NCBI RefSeq assembly: GCF_958979055.1
Contig: NC_084899.1
Span: 22,077,501 to 22,141,500, forward strand
Reading direction: 5' to 3'
Source: Alnus glutinosa
Taxonomy: Eukaryota; Streptophyta; Magnoliopsida; Fagales; Betulaceae
Length of the DNA: 64,000 bases
Shown: positions 1 through 12,134 of the stretch, one piece after another
Layout: the number at the start of each line of letters is the position of its first letter
Position numbering within the stretch: position 1 is the first letter of the stretch
Position numbers and translations under genes: made by a program
Notes under the pieces: model-generated
The model's database searches: none
Told to the model about the DNA's origin: nothing
The model's input: only the letters and a program-made list of their open reading frames with translations

Positions 1-943
1 GATAACACCTAAATTATTATCATAATTAACACATTAGTAATTCCAAATGAACCAATCGACCAATCCTAATAACTTAATTTGGGATTATATGAATTACATT
101 GTCATTATATATGAATAATATGATTAAGTTTAAAAACTGTTATTATAATTCGTATAATTAATATGAATTCATACTTATGTATATAATCTATATACATATT
201 CATTGTATCTAAGACTCTAAGTATTATTAATAATTATTAGATACTTAAAATCTTACATTATACTTAATCAGTGTATCTAAGTATCTAAATACTTAATCAT
301 TTTATTTGTATGCTCATATGATCTTAGATTTTGAATCACGTGATGACGGTAATGTAATGATTCATAAGTATCTAAGAATAATACTTATAAGTTATAATAT
401 TGAATATAGTGAATCAATAATTACATGTTATATGCCACAATGTTATATTATTATATGATCATATAGTCATATTATATTACATAAATAATATAATATCAAT
501 CATATGATTAAATATCTGAATTGTCATTATATCATATGATTATATGATTAACAATTAAGTATTAATATTATTCACTTTTACTATTTTATATACATATTGA
601 TACAACCAAATAATTATAACCAATTAATATTTATTAACCATTTTTATTTGTTACGTAATTCATGCTTATATATAGTATATTGTACAAATAAGTTATATAT
701 TAAAAAATTAAAATATATATATACGAGTTGAGCCTTAATAAACGAGTCGATCCTTATACGAGCGGGTTCACGAGCTTTAGTCGAATCGAGCCGAGTTTAT
801 ACGAGTTTGCATTGTTTAATAATCGAGTTTGATTTTTCGTGTTCACGAATAGCTCATTTAATAATCGATTCGAGCACGAGTAAAGTTTATTCGAGCCGAT
901 TTCGAGTAAACTCACGAGTAGCTCAGCTCGTTTACACCCCTAA
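1..943. mobile_element. Right part of a TIR element ending in TTTACACCCCTAA (left end outside window)
   Basis: AT-rich sequence followed by a block of repeated CGAG/GAGC/CTCG words (about 725-940) and ending in TTTACACCCCTAA at 931-943. The complete version of this element is at 19664-21345, where the inverted partner AGGGGTGTAAA is present. No coding capacity is seen. The left end lies before the window, so only the right part can be described. It belongs to a class of short, word-repeat, non-autonomous plant elements; the superfamily is not decided. Confidence 0.55.
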
Positions 944-1825
944 ATATAATTATATACATATTATCATTAGATATGTTACACATTATTACTAGATAAATTT
1001 ATGTAATTCCAATTTAAGTTAATAGTATAAATGTATAATAGACTTAATAGTATTATAAATTATAATTAACAATGTGTAATGTGTTTATTTATAATTACAA
1101 ATTAAATAATATCATAGATTCATAATTAAATTAACTTATATACTAATACATTAATACTATTATACTAAGTTACTAACATTAGGTAATAACCAATAGGTAA
1201 TAACTACATCTACATTAAAACCCTAATCCTATAGATTTTAGTATTTAATTAACAAAGAATAAGTAAAAAGTAATAACTATACAGTCTATATGGTCTATAC
1301 CAAAAAAAAAAAACTACATCATATATTTAAATAAATGTACAATTGTATAAATGTATAATGTAGATAATATGGTATATCAGTATTTAAAAAAATTAGTTAA
1401 CAAAAAAAATACACTTATAACTCATAAATTATAACTTATCTTATGAAAATGAATTTTATTTTTTTAATATTATTAACTCATTAAACTAACCTTTGTTAAG
1501 CACTTAAGTTGTTTCTTTTTTTGTTTTTACTTTTATTAATTTTAATAACAAATAATTTATTAGACATTTAGACAATATATATATATATATATATATTTAA
1601 AGTAACATTTAGAGTCTTAGACAAATTAGACTAGTCTCCTTAAATTAACTTATATATTAATACTACATCATATGTAGACTTGTACGTAGTAATGTACATA
1701 ACATGGTATTTTAACAAAATTTATTAACAAAAAAAATACACTTATAAGTTATAACTTATCTTGTGAAAATGAATATTTTTTTTTAATATTATTAATTTAT
1801 TAGAAATTTAGACTAGTCTTTTTTA

Positions 1826-1869
<44 letters not shown>

Positions 1870-2816
1870 TAATTTTGGAAGACTTAGTTAAAAAAACGAG
1901 GAGAGGAAGAGTCTAGAACCCCAAAAAATGGAGAGGGAAATTTTTTTTTCCCCCAAAATCGAGTCGGCCAGCATGTTTCTCGAGAATTCAAAATGCAACA
2001 CCCGTAGCCGTCCAATTAAAAGTGGAATAAATTATAACCGTTGGATTTGAAGATGGATGACAGCTAGTGCCATGTGTCAATTTCAACAGTTGACACGTGG
2101 CGAGCCGTTAAAATTTGGATGAAAAATCTACCAGAAGTACCAAATGGGTTTTTACCCCTAACTCAGGTACCACCTATGATACAAATGAAAACCCAGGTAT
2201 TAAATTTAAAAACGCTTAAAACTCATGTACAAATGGGGTATTTAACCCTACAAATTAATGCGATAGTTTAGGGTTTTTGCCCCTCGTCAATCCTACAAAT
2301 TAATGGAAGGATAGCTGGTTGCCCACCGCTATTACTCATGAACTTCAATCTCTCCAAAGGCTTGTGGGCCAGCTTGACGTGGTTGGGGGAGCTCATTGAC
2401 CATAATCAAGGTATCTGGAAGGAAGACATTATTAGAGAGAATTTCTTTCATGAAGAGGCTGATATGATCTTTAATATCCCTCTTAGTCCATGTCTTCCCC
2501 CTGATCGGCTGATTTGGAAGGATTCAAAAGATGGCAAGTTCTCGGTCAGAAGTGCTTACCATTTGGGTCTGTGCCTTAATGACCTTTATAAGAGGCAATG
2601 TTCTAGGGGATTGGAGGAGAAGTTAATTTGGAAGTTCCTTTGGAGTTTAATGGTTCCAAATCAGGTAAAGACCTTTACTTGGCGTGCCTGTCATGACATT
2701 CTGCCCACTAAGTCCAATCTTTTGATGCGTAAAGTGATTGAGGAAGACATTTGTCCTTGCTGTAACTTGGAGAAGGAGACTTTATTTCATGCTATTTGGC
2801 TTTGGAGAGCTGATAC
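1..2816. repeat. Segmental duplication, left copy, first part
   Basis: Nearly colinear with 20379-23293, with scattered substitutions and length differences at an (AT)n run (about 1576-1601 here, about 21985-22057 in the other copy) and at a poly-T run (1829-1863). Homology is already present at base 1, so the duplicated segment probably extends left of the window. It contains the word-repeat element and the 5' part of a LINE relic. The match ends where the other copy is interrupted by an LTR. Confidence 0.9.
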
Positions 2817-3830
2817 ATGGGAGACGGTCCCGTCCCCCATCACCCCTTTTTTTTTTTTTTTTTTTTTTTGGTTTAAAAAACCAAAAAGAGGGTGATGGGG
2901 GACCGTTTTTCGTCCCCCACAAATCATTTATGTTGGCTTTGCCCTGCGGCCCAAGATGTATGGGGGGACTCCAAGTCTTGCTTTCAAAAGTACAACATGC
3001 TTTATAATTCTTTTAAATCCTTTTTTGAGGAATGTATGTCCAAATTCTCCAAAAAAGATATGGAACTCTTTGTTAATATTGCACGTAAGATCTGGCTTAG
3101 AAGAAATATTGTCAGTTTTGAAGGTTCTTTTAAACATCCTTCGAATGTCCTTAAATCTGTGATGATTTCCCTGCAAGACTATCGTTATAGTTTGTGCCGT
3201 GACAACACTAATAGGCAAGAGTCGGATGCATCTACAGTTCGGAAGTGTCAAGTGTGGTCAGCTCCTCCTCCAAACTTCATTAAAATCAATTGGGATGCAG
3301 CTTTAAACTCTAGTAAAGGCTGTGTTGGTTTTGGTTTGGTGGCCAAGAACTATAATGGTGTTTTTTTTTTGCTGCCAAATGTATTTTGCACCCTTAGAAA
3401 ATAGAGGCAAAATCAGCGGAAGCCTTGGCAGCTTTTTGTCCAGTTAGATTTTGCATGGAGATGGAGTTTCGTGAGGTAATCTTTGAGGATGCGGCTCAAG
3501 TGATTGATGAGATTTGTTCCCCTCTTCCTCATCTTTCTAAGTCTGGCCATTTTACTGAAAGTATTACCCATGACATTTATCACTTGACATCTGCCAAATT
3601 TGTTCACGTTAAAAGTGAAGGAAATGCAGTTGCTCATTGTTTAGCAAAATTGGCAGTTGACCAAAATTTATCTTCTTGTTGGATGGTTGAGCCACTGACT
3701 TGTATTGTAGATTTATTGGTTAGAGATTGTTTGCATCTTTAGATTCTGTTTAGAATCACCTTTGTATTTCTCTAGTTTAATGTGAAGTTTATTCTTCTGT
3801 TCAAAAAAGAAAAAGAAAAAGAAAGATAGA
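2290..3830 (+). mobile_element. LINE (L1-type) 3' end: zf-RVT and RNase H-like regions, disabled
   Basis: The plus-strand reading frame from about 2290 encodes a plant LINE zf-RVT region: FSVRSAYHLG, then a WKFLW...KTFTWRACHDILPTKSNL core, then a CPCCNLEKETLFHAIWLC zinc-binding stretch. After the 128-bp insertion at 2805-2932 is skipped, the frame resumes as PAAQDVWG and leads into an RNase H-like domain (KINWDAALNSS...GFGLVAKN) and a C-terminal tail ending with a stop near 3740. A-rich sequence at about 3803-3830 fits a LINE tail. Endonuclease and reverse transcriptase are missing. At least one further frameshift (near 3400) disrupts the RNase H part, so this is a 5'-truncated relic. Confidence 0.85.
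2805..2932. mobile_element. Small MITE (128 bp) with 9-bp target duplication, inside the LINE
   Basis: Flanked by the direct repeat TTGGCTTTG at 2796-2804 and 2933-2941. Removing the insert and one repeat restores the LINE reading frame exactly (HAIWLC|PAAQDVWG). The insert has an inner inverted repeat: CCCCCATCACCC near 2834-2848 pairs with GGGTGATGGGGG near 2890-2901, around a poly-T core. A 9-bp duplication is the hallmark of Mutator-like elements. The outermost ends match only imperfectly. Confidence 0.8.
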
Positions 3831-3930
3831 GGACCTTCTTGATGCTAGCAAGAAGAAAGGAACATAGTTTTTAAAACCACTAGCTGCATTTACAATGGAT
3901 GAGTTTTGTGGCTTTCTTTGGCATTTGTTT

Positions 3931-6900
3931 AAGGCATGCATGGCCTAGAGCAGGCCACAATTGGAAATCAATGGGATCTGAGAAAGATCTAAAGAGAGTA
4001 TGAGGAAAGGAACATTATACTATTATTCCTAGAGATACCAAATAGATAAAAAACACTTTATGCAGGATGGATATGAAAGAAAACATAAAGCTAAAATAAA
4101 ATAAAGCGGAATAATAAAAGAGAGACAAGGCATTTTATGTGGTTCGGTTTATGACCTACGTTCACAAAATAAAGCCCAAAGGACTACATTTTACTCTTAT
4201 TTATCTTGATGAATTTACAATACAAATGATCCATATTTATAGGGATATAAGGAGAGTACAAAAAGGTATGAAAGAATATCAAATCAAATCAAAATTGAAT
4301 GTATTCAATTCTGGTTTGATTGTTCTGATTTGATTATAATCAATTACAATCAAATCATACAATCTCATATATTCTCTTACCATATCTAATCACACTTATA
4401 TGGAAAATATATTATCTAATATTCCCCCTTAAACTCAATGTGGAAACTTGTGAAATCTTGAGTTTGCTTCTGAACACAGCATTGAAGGAGGTGATGGCGC
4501 CAGAATTGGAAGCATCGGTGACTCTTGAACATTAGCAACTTTTGGGCCGGAACGGGCCAACTATGGACCTTACATGAAAGCCAACTAATGGCTGAAATAG
4601 GCATGGGTTTAAAACAAAATCATAAATGCCAAATTACAAGTAATGTGCCAACTATGGGCCATATAAAAGCCTATAATAGGCTAAAATTGGTCTAAGTTTG
4701 AAACAATACCATAAGGGTCGAACACAAGTAATGGGCCAACAAAGGGCCAAATCAATGTTGGCAACTTTAGCTTCTTTTATAGGCAATTTTTTTTTTTTTT
4801 TTTTTTTTGCCTCTTTTATTATTATTATTATTTATTTTTGCCTCTTTTTTTATTTTATTTTATTTTTAATTTTTTTCACACCTTTTCTCTGAATAACAAC
4901 CAAAGGAGCAATAATCGTCTTTACGAACAACAGCTACAAGAAGTTCGCAGGAATAAGAGTAAATGCGATCGCAACCTTGAAGAGGACCGTGGGCTTGATG
5001 GATGGCCGGCGAAGGAGCGGCAAGGTGGTGACTGTGACGGTGAGGAGAAGCTCTACTTGCGACAGGCCATGGATGGCCGGAGAAGTGGGCGCCGACGCTG
5101 GGCCTCCACAATCAAAGGAGGAGGTGCCGGATCTGAGACGTGGTCGGCGGCAGAGAGACCGAGCCCGGCTGTGAAGGGTGGAATTCGGCTGGGCCTTATG
5201 GAGAGTAACAGTAACGAAGCAAGATCTGATGCTTGCTGTGTATGAGAGGTTTTGGTTTGTTTTGTCTCCAAATGAGATCACAGGTGGTGTGGGTTGGAGT
5301 AAAACTTATCTTCAACTCACGCACACGACTTGTTTGACAAAACGCAAACCAAAAAGAAATGAAGAAAAACAAAAAAAGAGAAGCAAAAACAGGTTCTGCC
5401 GTGAAGAAAAACAAAACAATGGAGTGATTTTTTTTTTTGATCAAATTAATTATGCAAAATCTATGATGAGGAGATTTGCAGACTATCAAGGAGAAGGCAA
5501 TAAAAGAATAAAGAAAAAAAAAAAAGAATTCATAGGACCCTTGGATCGAACAATGGCGTTACCTTATAACTCTGATATAGTCTATTGAGCCTTATTCTTC
5601 TACAAAAGGCATCTTAAGGGAAGATGTTTGCTCAAAACTTATAAAGCCCATAACTCAAGTATATCTTGACAATGTGAGACTATTAACTTACTCCCTTACG
5701 TGTGGCACTCTTACCATATCTAATCACATTTATATGGAAAATATATTATGTAACGGGATAGAGACTTTAATAGAGCCAATAAAACCATGATGATACAAAA
5801 CTATTAGCACCCTCCAATACCTAAAGTTCACAAACACGTGTTTCTGTGTGTTTTGATTTGACAATTTGAGTAGAATTATTGCAGCCACCAAATTACTATG
5901 CGAGCACGCAACGGCTTTCACTCACGTTTTGGCAATTCAGTCTGTTGCTTATTCGTTACGTTAGCACATTTTCTTCATATATTGTGCCACCGTCGGAACA
6001 AGTTTCAGAAATTTGAAATCAAATTCGCCTTTTTTTTGTTGGCTCAGAAGATCAAATTCCCTATTGTTGTACTGATTTCTTAACATCAATGGGGGATATA
6101 TAGTGTTATTTACTTTTAACAAAACCCTCAAATTGCCTCTATAAAAATCTTGTGTTTGGACTTACATTCTCACCATGTAGGCCATCTTCATTATGTAGGT
6201 ACATTTCATGGCCCTTAAATTGATGTTACATTAAATTCCTCTTATATTTCATAGGAACTATAGAATGAACAAGAACCATCTCTAACAATGCTTGTCATAC
6301 ACAGTCTGACCATTCTCATCCGACTAGTCAAAATAATTCAAATGTCATTTTGCATAGTCAAAATACTAAAATAAGATTTAAAAAATAAACAACACCTGGC
6401 TCGGCAAAATGCTGAAACATTTGGTGAGCACTGGTTCACTCACCAAATGTGAAAAAAGCATTAAAAAAATCTCTAACATTCTCTCTTCTCTCAAAGAAAG
6501 AATAAAGAAATCTTCGAAAATAAATATGTAAATAGAATAGTGAAAGTTGATAGCTAGAATAGAGAGCCGGATCACATACATGCTTAAAAAAGTGGGTAGC
6601 TAAAATAGAAAAACATGGTTTTTTTTAAAAAAAAAACTAAAATTGAGAGTAAATTTGTTGAGCCAAATGTGAATGCTCTAAGCAGTTGATTTTGATTTAT
6701 AACCTTGGAAGATCATCTTTAAACTCTCTTCTTCATAGCTCTAGCACCACAACCGCAAATTGAAACAAACAAAAAAAGTTTAGTTGCATAGAGGCCCAGC
6801 ATTTTATTTTTATTTCTGAAAAATACAAAAAAAAAAAATTAAAAAAAAAAATGAAGGAAAACAATTTGGGAACTACAATTTCCTTACAAACTCACGTAGC

Positions 6901-7835
6901 AATATCTTAATAATTAAAAAAATTAACCAATAAAATTTGACAATTTAGTGACTAACAAGATAAGTGTCACGTAAACTATCACTTCAGTTTGTAAAGAATT
7001 TACTGTAATACCTCTAACGGCAATAAAAAATGAATAGAGGAAAAAGGGTCTTACAGTCGGAGTCGGTGGTGATCCAATTTCCTTTTCTAGAAGTGGTATG
7101 ATGGTGGCCTTGAAAAGGAGTTGAATTTGATGATGATGGAACGTTCAGGGTATGATGGTCAATTTGAGAGGAGGAAGCCGTATATAGAAAACGCTGAGTA
7201 GGCAGAGGAAGTGGTGGAGCAGCTTTCCACATCCCACCTGAAACTGATCTTCGGAGAATCATTGCTAAGTTGATCATCATCTGGGACTGCTTTAAGGTTG
7301 CCACGATTTCGAAAATACAGAACCTGAAACATATACTTTTGCTTAATTTTAGTAGGAATTAACACTCCCCAAGACCCAATACGTAAAATATTTAACTGAA
7401 AAATCGCCATTGAAAATTTATCCAATTGTTAGGCGAAGAATCATACGTTTTGTCAGAATATAAGCTTAAACTTTCGAGATAAGTAGTACTTTAACATGGT
7501 ATCAGAGCATGTTGAGACAAAAGCTACAAGCACTCAAGAGACAAAAGTTACAAGAACTCATGAGTTACAAGATGGTTTGTGTAGATTAAATTTATTGTTG
7601 TTAATGTAAAAGTAGAAGAGACGTGTAACGTTCAAACTCTTTCTCCATAAATAAAGTCTTGTATGCAATCAAATTATCAAGGAAAGATGTAGTCAATAAG
7701 ACTTTAACGTATGGACGTAAGCCATAAGCTGAACCACTTTAATTATATATCTCTTTCTTAAATTATGTGTTATTATAAAGCAAATGTCTTAACTTCGAAC
7801 CTTGTCTCCATCTTTCTTCTTCTTCTTCTTCTTCT

Positions 7836-7893
<58 letters not shown>

Positions 7894-8198
7894 ACAAAGT
7901 GAGATCAAATCTACAAAGTGAACAAAGAAATTAGTCTTGAATCATGAGGTTAAGTAACTTACCTTTCGACCAATGAAATTTCCTCCCTTCTCTGATTTTG
8001 CAGTAGCAGCCCATCTCAGCAGCTCCTTCATTCTGGACATGTTTCTGGTTTTGTCCCCCTTGAGCTTGTCTTTCTTTTCTGATGTGCTGCCACATTGGTC
8101 ATCTGTGTTAGTGGATGATGACAATGTGGTCTCGCTTATTGGCAAAACTTTGTTTCCTCCATGAGAAGTAAAATCGACCTTGTGACTGATTCCTAGCC
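3931..8198. repeat. Segmental duplication, left copy, second part
   Basis: Colinear with 28026-31195, starting at the shared AAGGCATGCATGGCC. Two blocks here are absent from the other copy: about 4676-5572 (GC-rich, with no recognised gene) and about 5917-6164. It contains retroelement LTR-like sequence (about 4100-4440 and 5580-5760), a short MITE-like region (about 6260-6680), and a broken copy of the gene at 29722-31230. Homology stops abruptly at about 8198. Confidence 0.9.
6734..8198 (-). pseudogene. Broken duplicate of the unknown three-exon gene at 29722-31230
   Basis: Counterparts of all three coding exons are present: 7963-8198, 7055-7323 and about 6734-6752. Three lesions are visible against the intact copy. 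(1) The 5' part is lost at about 8198, removing the start codon and about the first 12 codons. (2) A 4-base insertion near 7180-7183 in the middle exon shifts the frame, which then hits a stop within a few codons (…[12 protein letters not shown]). (3) The acceptor of the last exon reads GCGG instead of GCAG (plus position 6754). Intron 1 contains a TGGTATCAGAGC retroelement primer-site motif near 7498. The copy cannot make the original protein. Confidence 0.88.
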
Positions 8199-8206
8199 TA
8201 ATATGA

Positions 8207-8290
8207 ATCAGTCACATAATTTAAGAAAGAGAGATATAATTAAAGCGATTCAACTTATGACCTACGTCCATGCGTTAAAGTCTTATTGAC
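8207..8290. repeat. Inverted copy of the nearby intron segment 7690-7775
   Basis: The sequence from CACATAATTTAAGAAAGAG onward is the reverse complement, with about eight mismatches, of about 7690-7775 in intron 1 of the neighbouring pseudogene. It lies directly beyond the point where the duplication homology ends, and so marks a rearrangement junction. Confidence 0.75.
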
Positions 8291-8859
8291 TTCACTTGAA
8301 ATTATTTCTGGACGCTAATAACACGGGTAATTGGGTAATGGGTACTGTCCAGCTAGCATGTAGCAACGAGGTCAATTTAGAGGGAAACAAACAAAGAGTA
8401 AATAAATAAGATAAACACAAGAGGTTTTTACGTACGTTATACTTTTGCTAATGAGCTTTAGTCAATTAAAAATGAACAGTGTCCACCATATGTGATGGGC
8501 ATGGATATTGCTTGTTCTGCACGAGTGACAGAAATATGTGCTTGTAATTGACGGAAAATTCTTGTTTGCGCGCGTGTGGGGTTTAGGTCGTGCTGAATTA
8601 TGAATATAAGACTATATAAGTCAACCCATTTAATTATACAAGTCAAGCTTTTTAACCCTATCTCACTAATTTTGTTTTGGGTTTAAGTTTTTGGAGAAAG
8701 TTACACTGACGGAACAATCATATTGAAGAATGTGGTGAACTTACAGGTTGATGAGTAATATTAATGGATATTATGGAGGTAAGGGTTGACGTATGTACGT
8801 TGGAACTTGGTTATATATTTGGTGGAGTGAAAGCCTACCGTCATTTAATTTTGGCCTTC

Positions 8860-9300
8860 TCATATGGAGTTGGCATAGAAGACGCCGAGAAGAGGGTTGA
8901 CGCGAGAGTAGTTAAGAGAGGAGGTGTTGAAGACATAGGAGAGACGGTGGAGAATAGGAGAGAAACAGAAGGTAGGGGCGGTGGTGAAGAGGAAGCCGTG
9001 GGAGCCGAGGAAGGAGGAGGAGGCGGAAGAAGGGAAAGGGAAGGAGGAGGACGGGAGGCGGAACCAGAGGTTGGTGAGGGGGTCGAAGGCGAATGACTGG
9101 TGGTTCTTTGAGGAGGTGTTGTGGAGGCCGTAGAGGAAGAACCAAGGGCGGGTCTGGGTTTGCTCGGAGGGGAAAGTAGGAGAGGAGATGATGGAGTTCC
9201 AGTGCTTGCAGACTGCCGAGGCCCTGATGAGGGTTGGGATTGGGAGAAGAGACAGTATGTGCACTGTCAGGTCTCCGCTCAGGGAGCCGAAGTTTGTCAT
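8860..9300 (-). pseudogene. Truncated F-box (F-box/kelch type) gene
   Basis: The minus-strand frame starting at the ATG at 9300 gives 146 residues. A canonical F-box lies near the N-terminus (GDLTVHILSLLPIPTLIRASAVCKHWNSIIS), followed by WFFLYG, FDPLTNLWFRLPS and SRVNPLLGVFY, all typical of plant F-box/kelch proteins that link substrates to SCF ubiquitin ligases via SKP1. Such proteins are usually about 350-400 residues; here the frame stops after GVFYANSI and no kelch repeats follow. The frame is open upstream to 9396 but has no earlier ATG. A local frame slip near YVFNTSSLNYSR is possible. Most likely a gene fragment that lost its kelch half; a short functional protein cannot be excluded. 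Confidence 0.75.
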
Positions 9301-9478
9301 TTTCTGAAGAGCTCGCGGCTGAGGAGCTGGTTTTTTGTCGCGTTTTGTGCGTTTGTGAGAGCGTATGGGAGTAGGTGGATAGATGGGGGCTTCCAATATG
9401 GACGGTGCTCAGGCTAAAAACAGGGGACAGGTGCGCGGTTGCATTTGGTTCCTGCTAAGCAGCGGAGGGATGCTACAC

Positions 9479-9620
9479 ATGCACCATTCATCCCCCTTCA
9501 TAATAAAAAAATTGGTTTTAAGAAAAAAATTGTCTATGATATGACATCAGAAACAACTTTTTCTTTAAAATCAATTTTTTTAAAGAAAAGGAGGAGACAA
9601 AGGGGGAATGAGAGGTGCAT
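9479..9620. mobile_element. Probable MITE, about 142 bp
   Basis: Inverted ends: ATGCACCATTCATCCCCCTT at the left pairs with AGGGGGAATGAGAGGTGCAT at the right with a few mismatches, around an AT-rich core. No coding content. The target duplication is not clear. Confidence 0.6.
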
Positions 9621-10029
9621 TTCTAACATTTCTCTAAGCAACGTGCCCCCACCAAGTTTTTTTATTTTTTTTATCATTATTTATAGTTTTTTTATTTTTT
9701 TTTTTCTCAACTTGGTAATCATTATTTATATTTAGATGGATACCGTAATTATATAGTTTTTCTCGGAATTAAGTTGGAGGAAGTTTACATTTATAAAATT
9801 ATCACAGATTTATTTTACATGTGAAAAATATATATTTTAAAATAATAAAAATATAATTAAAAAAGAAAACTTGTGTCTGTTCCAATTTTATTTTTACTAT
9901 TTTAAAAATATGTAATTCTATAGGTATAATATTTTTATAAATTGGGCTGAAGTACTTCGAAAGAAATTTGTACATGCGGTGGGTGAGTACTGAGTGGATA
10001 TCCTGCATTTGCAATTTCTATAATCATTT

Positions 10030-11190
10030 CTTTGTTTGCCATCCCCCACGGTCCCACCCATCATTTTTTATTAAAATAATGTTTTTTAAGAAAAAGATGA
10101 CCGTTAATGTCGTATAAGTGGTTACTTTTTTTAATAAAAAATATTTTTTTAATAAAAAAAAACGAACGGGTGACGTTTTCCGTCCCTTGTAAATCACTTC
10201 TCCTAATTTGGTTACACAAAGAGCGAGAAATGTGTAAACAAAAATATTCGTGATGCTTACGCTTTTATACCGTCGGAATGCAATATTAACTTTTTTTTTT
10301 TTCTTTTTTTCTTTTGAAGGTGGATCATTTAATGGTTATTCAAGTCCTCCAATTATCCACCTTTATATAAAATTGGAGAATTGCATCTACTATTTCAGTT
10401 ATTAATTTTATTATTCTACTTTTTATTAGATAAACAGTTCATAAAATCAACCGAAGTGTAAATTTCTATACTCATCAAGTGACAAATGAATTATTTTTTT
10501 GACTGCATTCTCATCGTTTCTCATTTATGTAGTTCTTTTGATTTTTCCTTTATGGGAACATAATCCCCCTTGTCTTTTTAGAAATGGGCCATGCTTAGTA
10601 ATTCTCTCTCCCCTTTCCTCCTTTTTTTTTTTTTTTTTTGTGTCGGTACGGAAAAGTAGTGGGAGTTTGAAAAAGAATTCTACATTTATTTCTATTCCCA
10701 TTTTACCCCGATCTTTCAATAAATAGGAATAAAAAGGCAACATTTCATCCTATTCCTGTTTTACCCTCAACCTATTAATACGAGGAAAAAAAAAAAAAAG
10801 GGAATAGATTGTAATGTTAGGGGTAAAATGAGAATAGACTGAAATGTTAGCTTATAGAAGAAGCCAACCGTTTCAGTCATCTGATCATCGTACTGATAAG
10901 GGGGGAAAAGGGGCGGGGACCCCTCTCCTCCCCTCCCCTTCCCTTATGAGAGAATATTTTTTTTGAGTGTGAGTAAAAAGGGATTGATGTGATATAAAGT
11001 AGAAAGAATTTATATAAAAAAGTAAAAAAAAAAATTGTTTTGTAGTGAATTTTTTTATTTAAATAATAATAAAAAATTGTTGATGTGATATAAAAAGTAA
11101 AAAAAATTAAGAATGTTTTGAGTTAATTTTTTTGGGAAAGGTAAAAATAAGGGGAATGGGGAGGGTTATTAAACGGGGCAAGGAGTTTAT
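10030..11190. other. Gene-free stretch with MITE-like pieces and homopolymers
   Basis: No gene is seen. About 10030-10200 begins CATCCCCCACGG and ends in a GGGTGACG...CCGTCCC motif, resembling the small MITE at 2805. About 10880-11180 has a C-rich left part and a GGGGAATGGGGAGGG right part that suggest another inverted-repeat element. Poly-T and poly-A runs are frequent. Confidence 0.4.
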
Positions 11191-11490
11191 GAAACAGAAG
11201 TGCTAGGACCATGGCGGCTAGATCAGTAGCACTGCTACGCTGGCACATGGGTTGGTCCGCCCTGTGTGTCGCATTCAACCTGTTTCATGCCCCACTTTTT
11301 ATCGGTTTCTTTGATTTTCTTTTATGAGTCGATTTTGAGTTTTCTCTCGTTTGAGTCCTTTCATTCCTTTGGGTTTGAAGTAGACACGCCAACAAAAAAA
11401 TATGGCATTTTATAACTTCAAGAATGGGAGGAAAAATATTCAAATAGGTAAGGAAAATTTATATCTTTGACTTTTAGATATTAACTTTTT

Positions 11491-11496
<6 letters not shown>

Positions 11497-11541
<45 letters not shown>
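11497..11541. repeat. (AT)n microsatellite
   Basis: Uninterrupted AT dinucleotide repeat of about 22 units. Confidence 0.95.
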
Positions 11542-11542
<1 letters not shown>

Positions 11543-11596
11543 CAACCATCAAAATTAAAGAGAGGTAGATGTACGACCATCAAAAAAGGTAAGTGG

Positions 11597-12115
11597 TTAG
11601 GGTTGATAATTTTTGACATGATCCGCAAATTTGATACGATTCACGAACACAATATGAAATTATACGGTTATGGTTTAAGCTAAACGAGTTGACTGATTGA
11701 CCTGTTTACCTACACGATTATATAATCGGGTTGACCCGCCAACTTGTTTAGTTTTCGGGTCACATGTTAACCTGTTCACTCGCAGGTTGACCCGTCAACT
11801 CGTTTACTTATTAAAAAAAAAAAAAAAAACAGAAGTTCTTGACTTTTTTTTTAAAAAAATAAAATAAACAAAAAAAATAAACAAAAAAAAATGCTCTTAA
11901 AACAAAATGCATGATTCCCCGACATCCAAGAGAATAAAAAATGAAAAAATATTTAAAAACATATTATTTTTTAAAATAAATAATAATAATAATAATAATA
12001 AATCTTTTAAAAAGTTGGGTCGTGTCGGGTTTCAACACAATTAATAATCGTATTAGGTTCAGATTGGCGGATCAAGCGGTTTGACCCAAATCCAACAACC
12101 TAAATTGTCAACCCT
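11597..12115. mobile_element. Word-repeat TIR element (TAGGGTTGA...TCAACCCTA)
   Basis: Starts TAGGGTTGATAATTTTTGAC and ends AAATTGTCAACCCTA, giving terminal inverted repeats of about 15 bp with one mismatch. The interior carries repeated GGGTTGACC/GACCCG words in both orientations and no coding capacity. It resembles non-autonomous plant elements built from variants of one short word. The duplicated target site is not resolved. Confidence 0.6.
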
Positions 12116-12134
12116 ACAAGGGGCGGCTGTAAAA

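Noticed and set aside
4838..5281. Overlapping frames in the GC-rich block present only in the left duplicate
   Set aside because: No family resemblance, no splice or start context, and frames overlap on both strands; treated as unexplained non-coding sequence.
7498..7512. Second TGGTATCAGAGC motif as an active retroelement leader
   Set aside because: Present in the duplicate intron as a degraded form and lacking a delimited LTR; only a relic.
9300..9396. N-terminal extension of the F-box frame upstream of the ATG at 9300
   Set aside because: The frame is open but begins at TTG with no ATG; the F-box family start fits the ATG at 9300.
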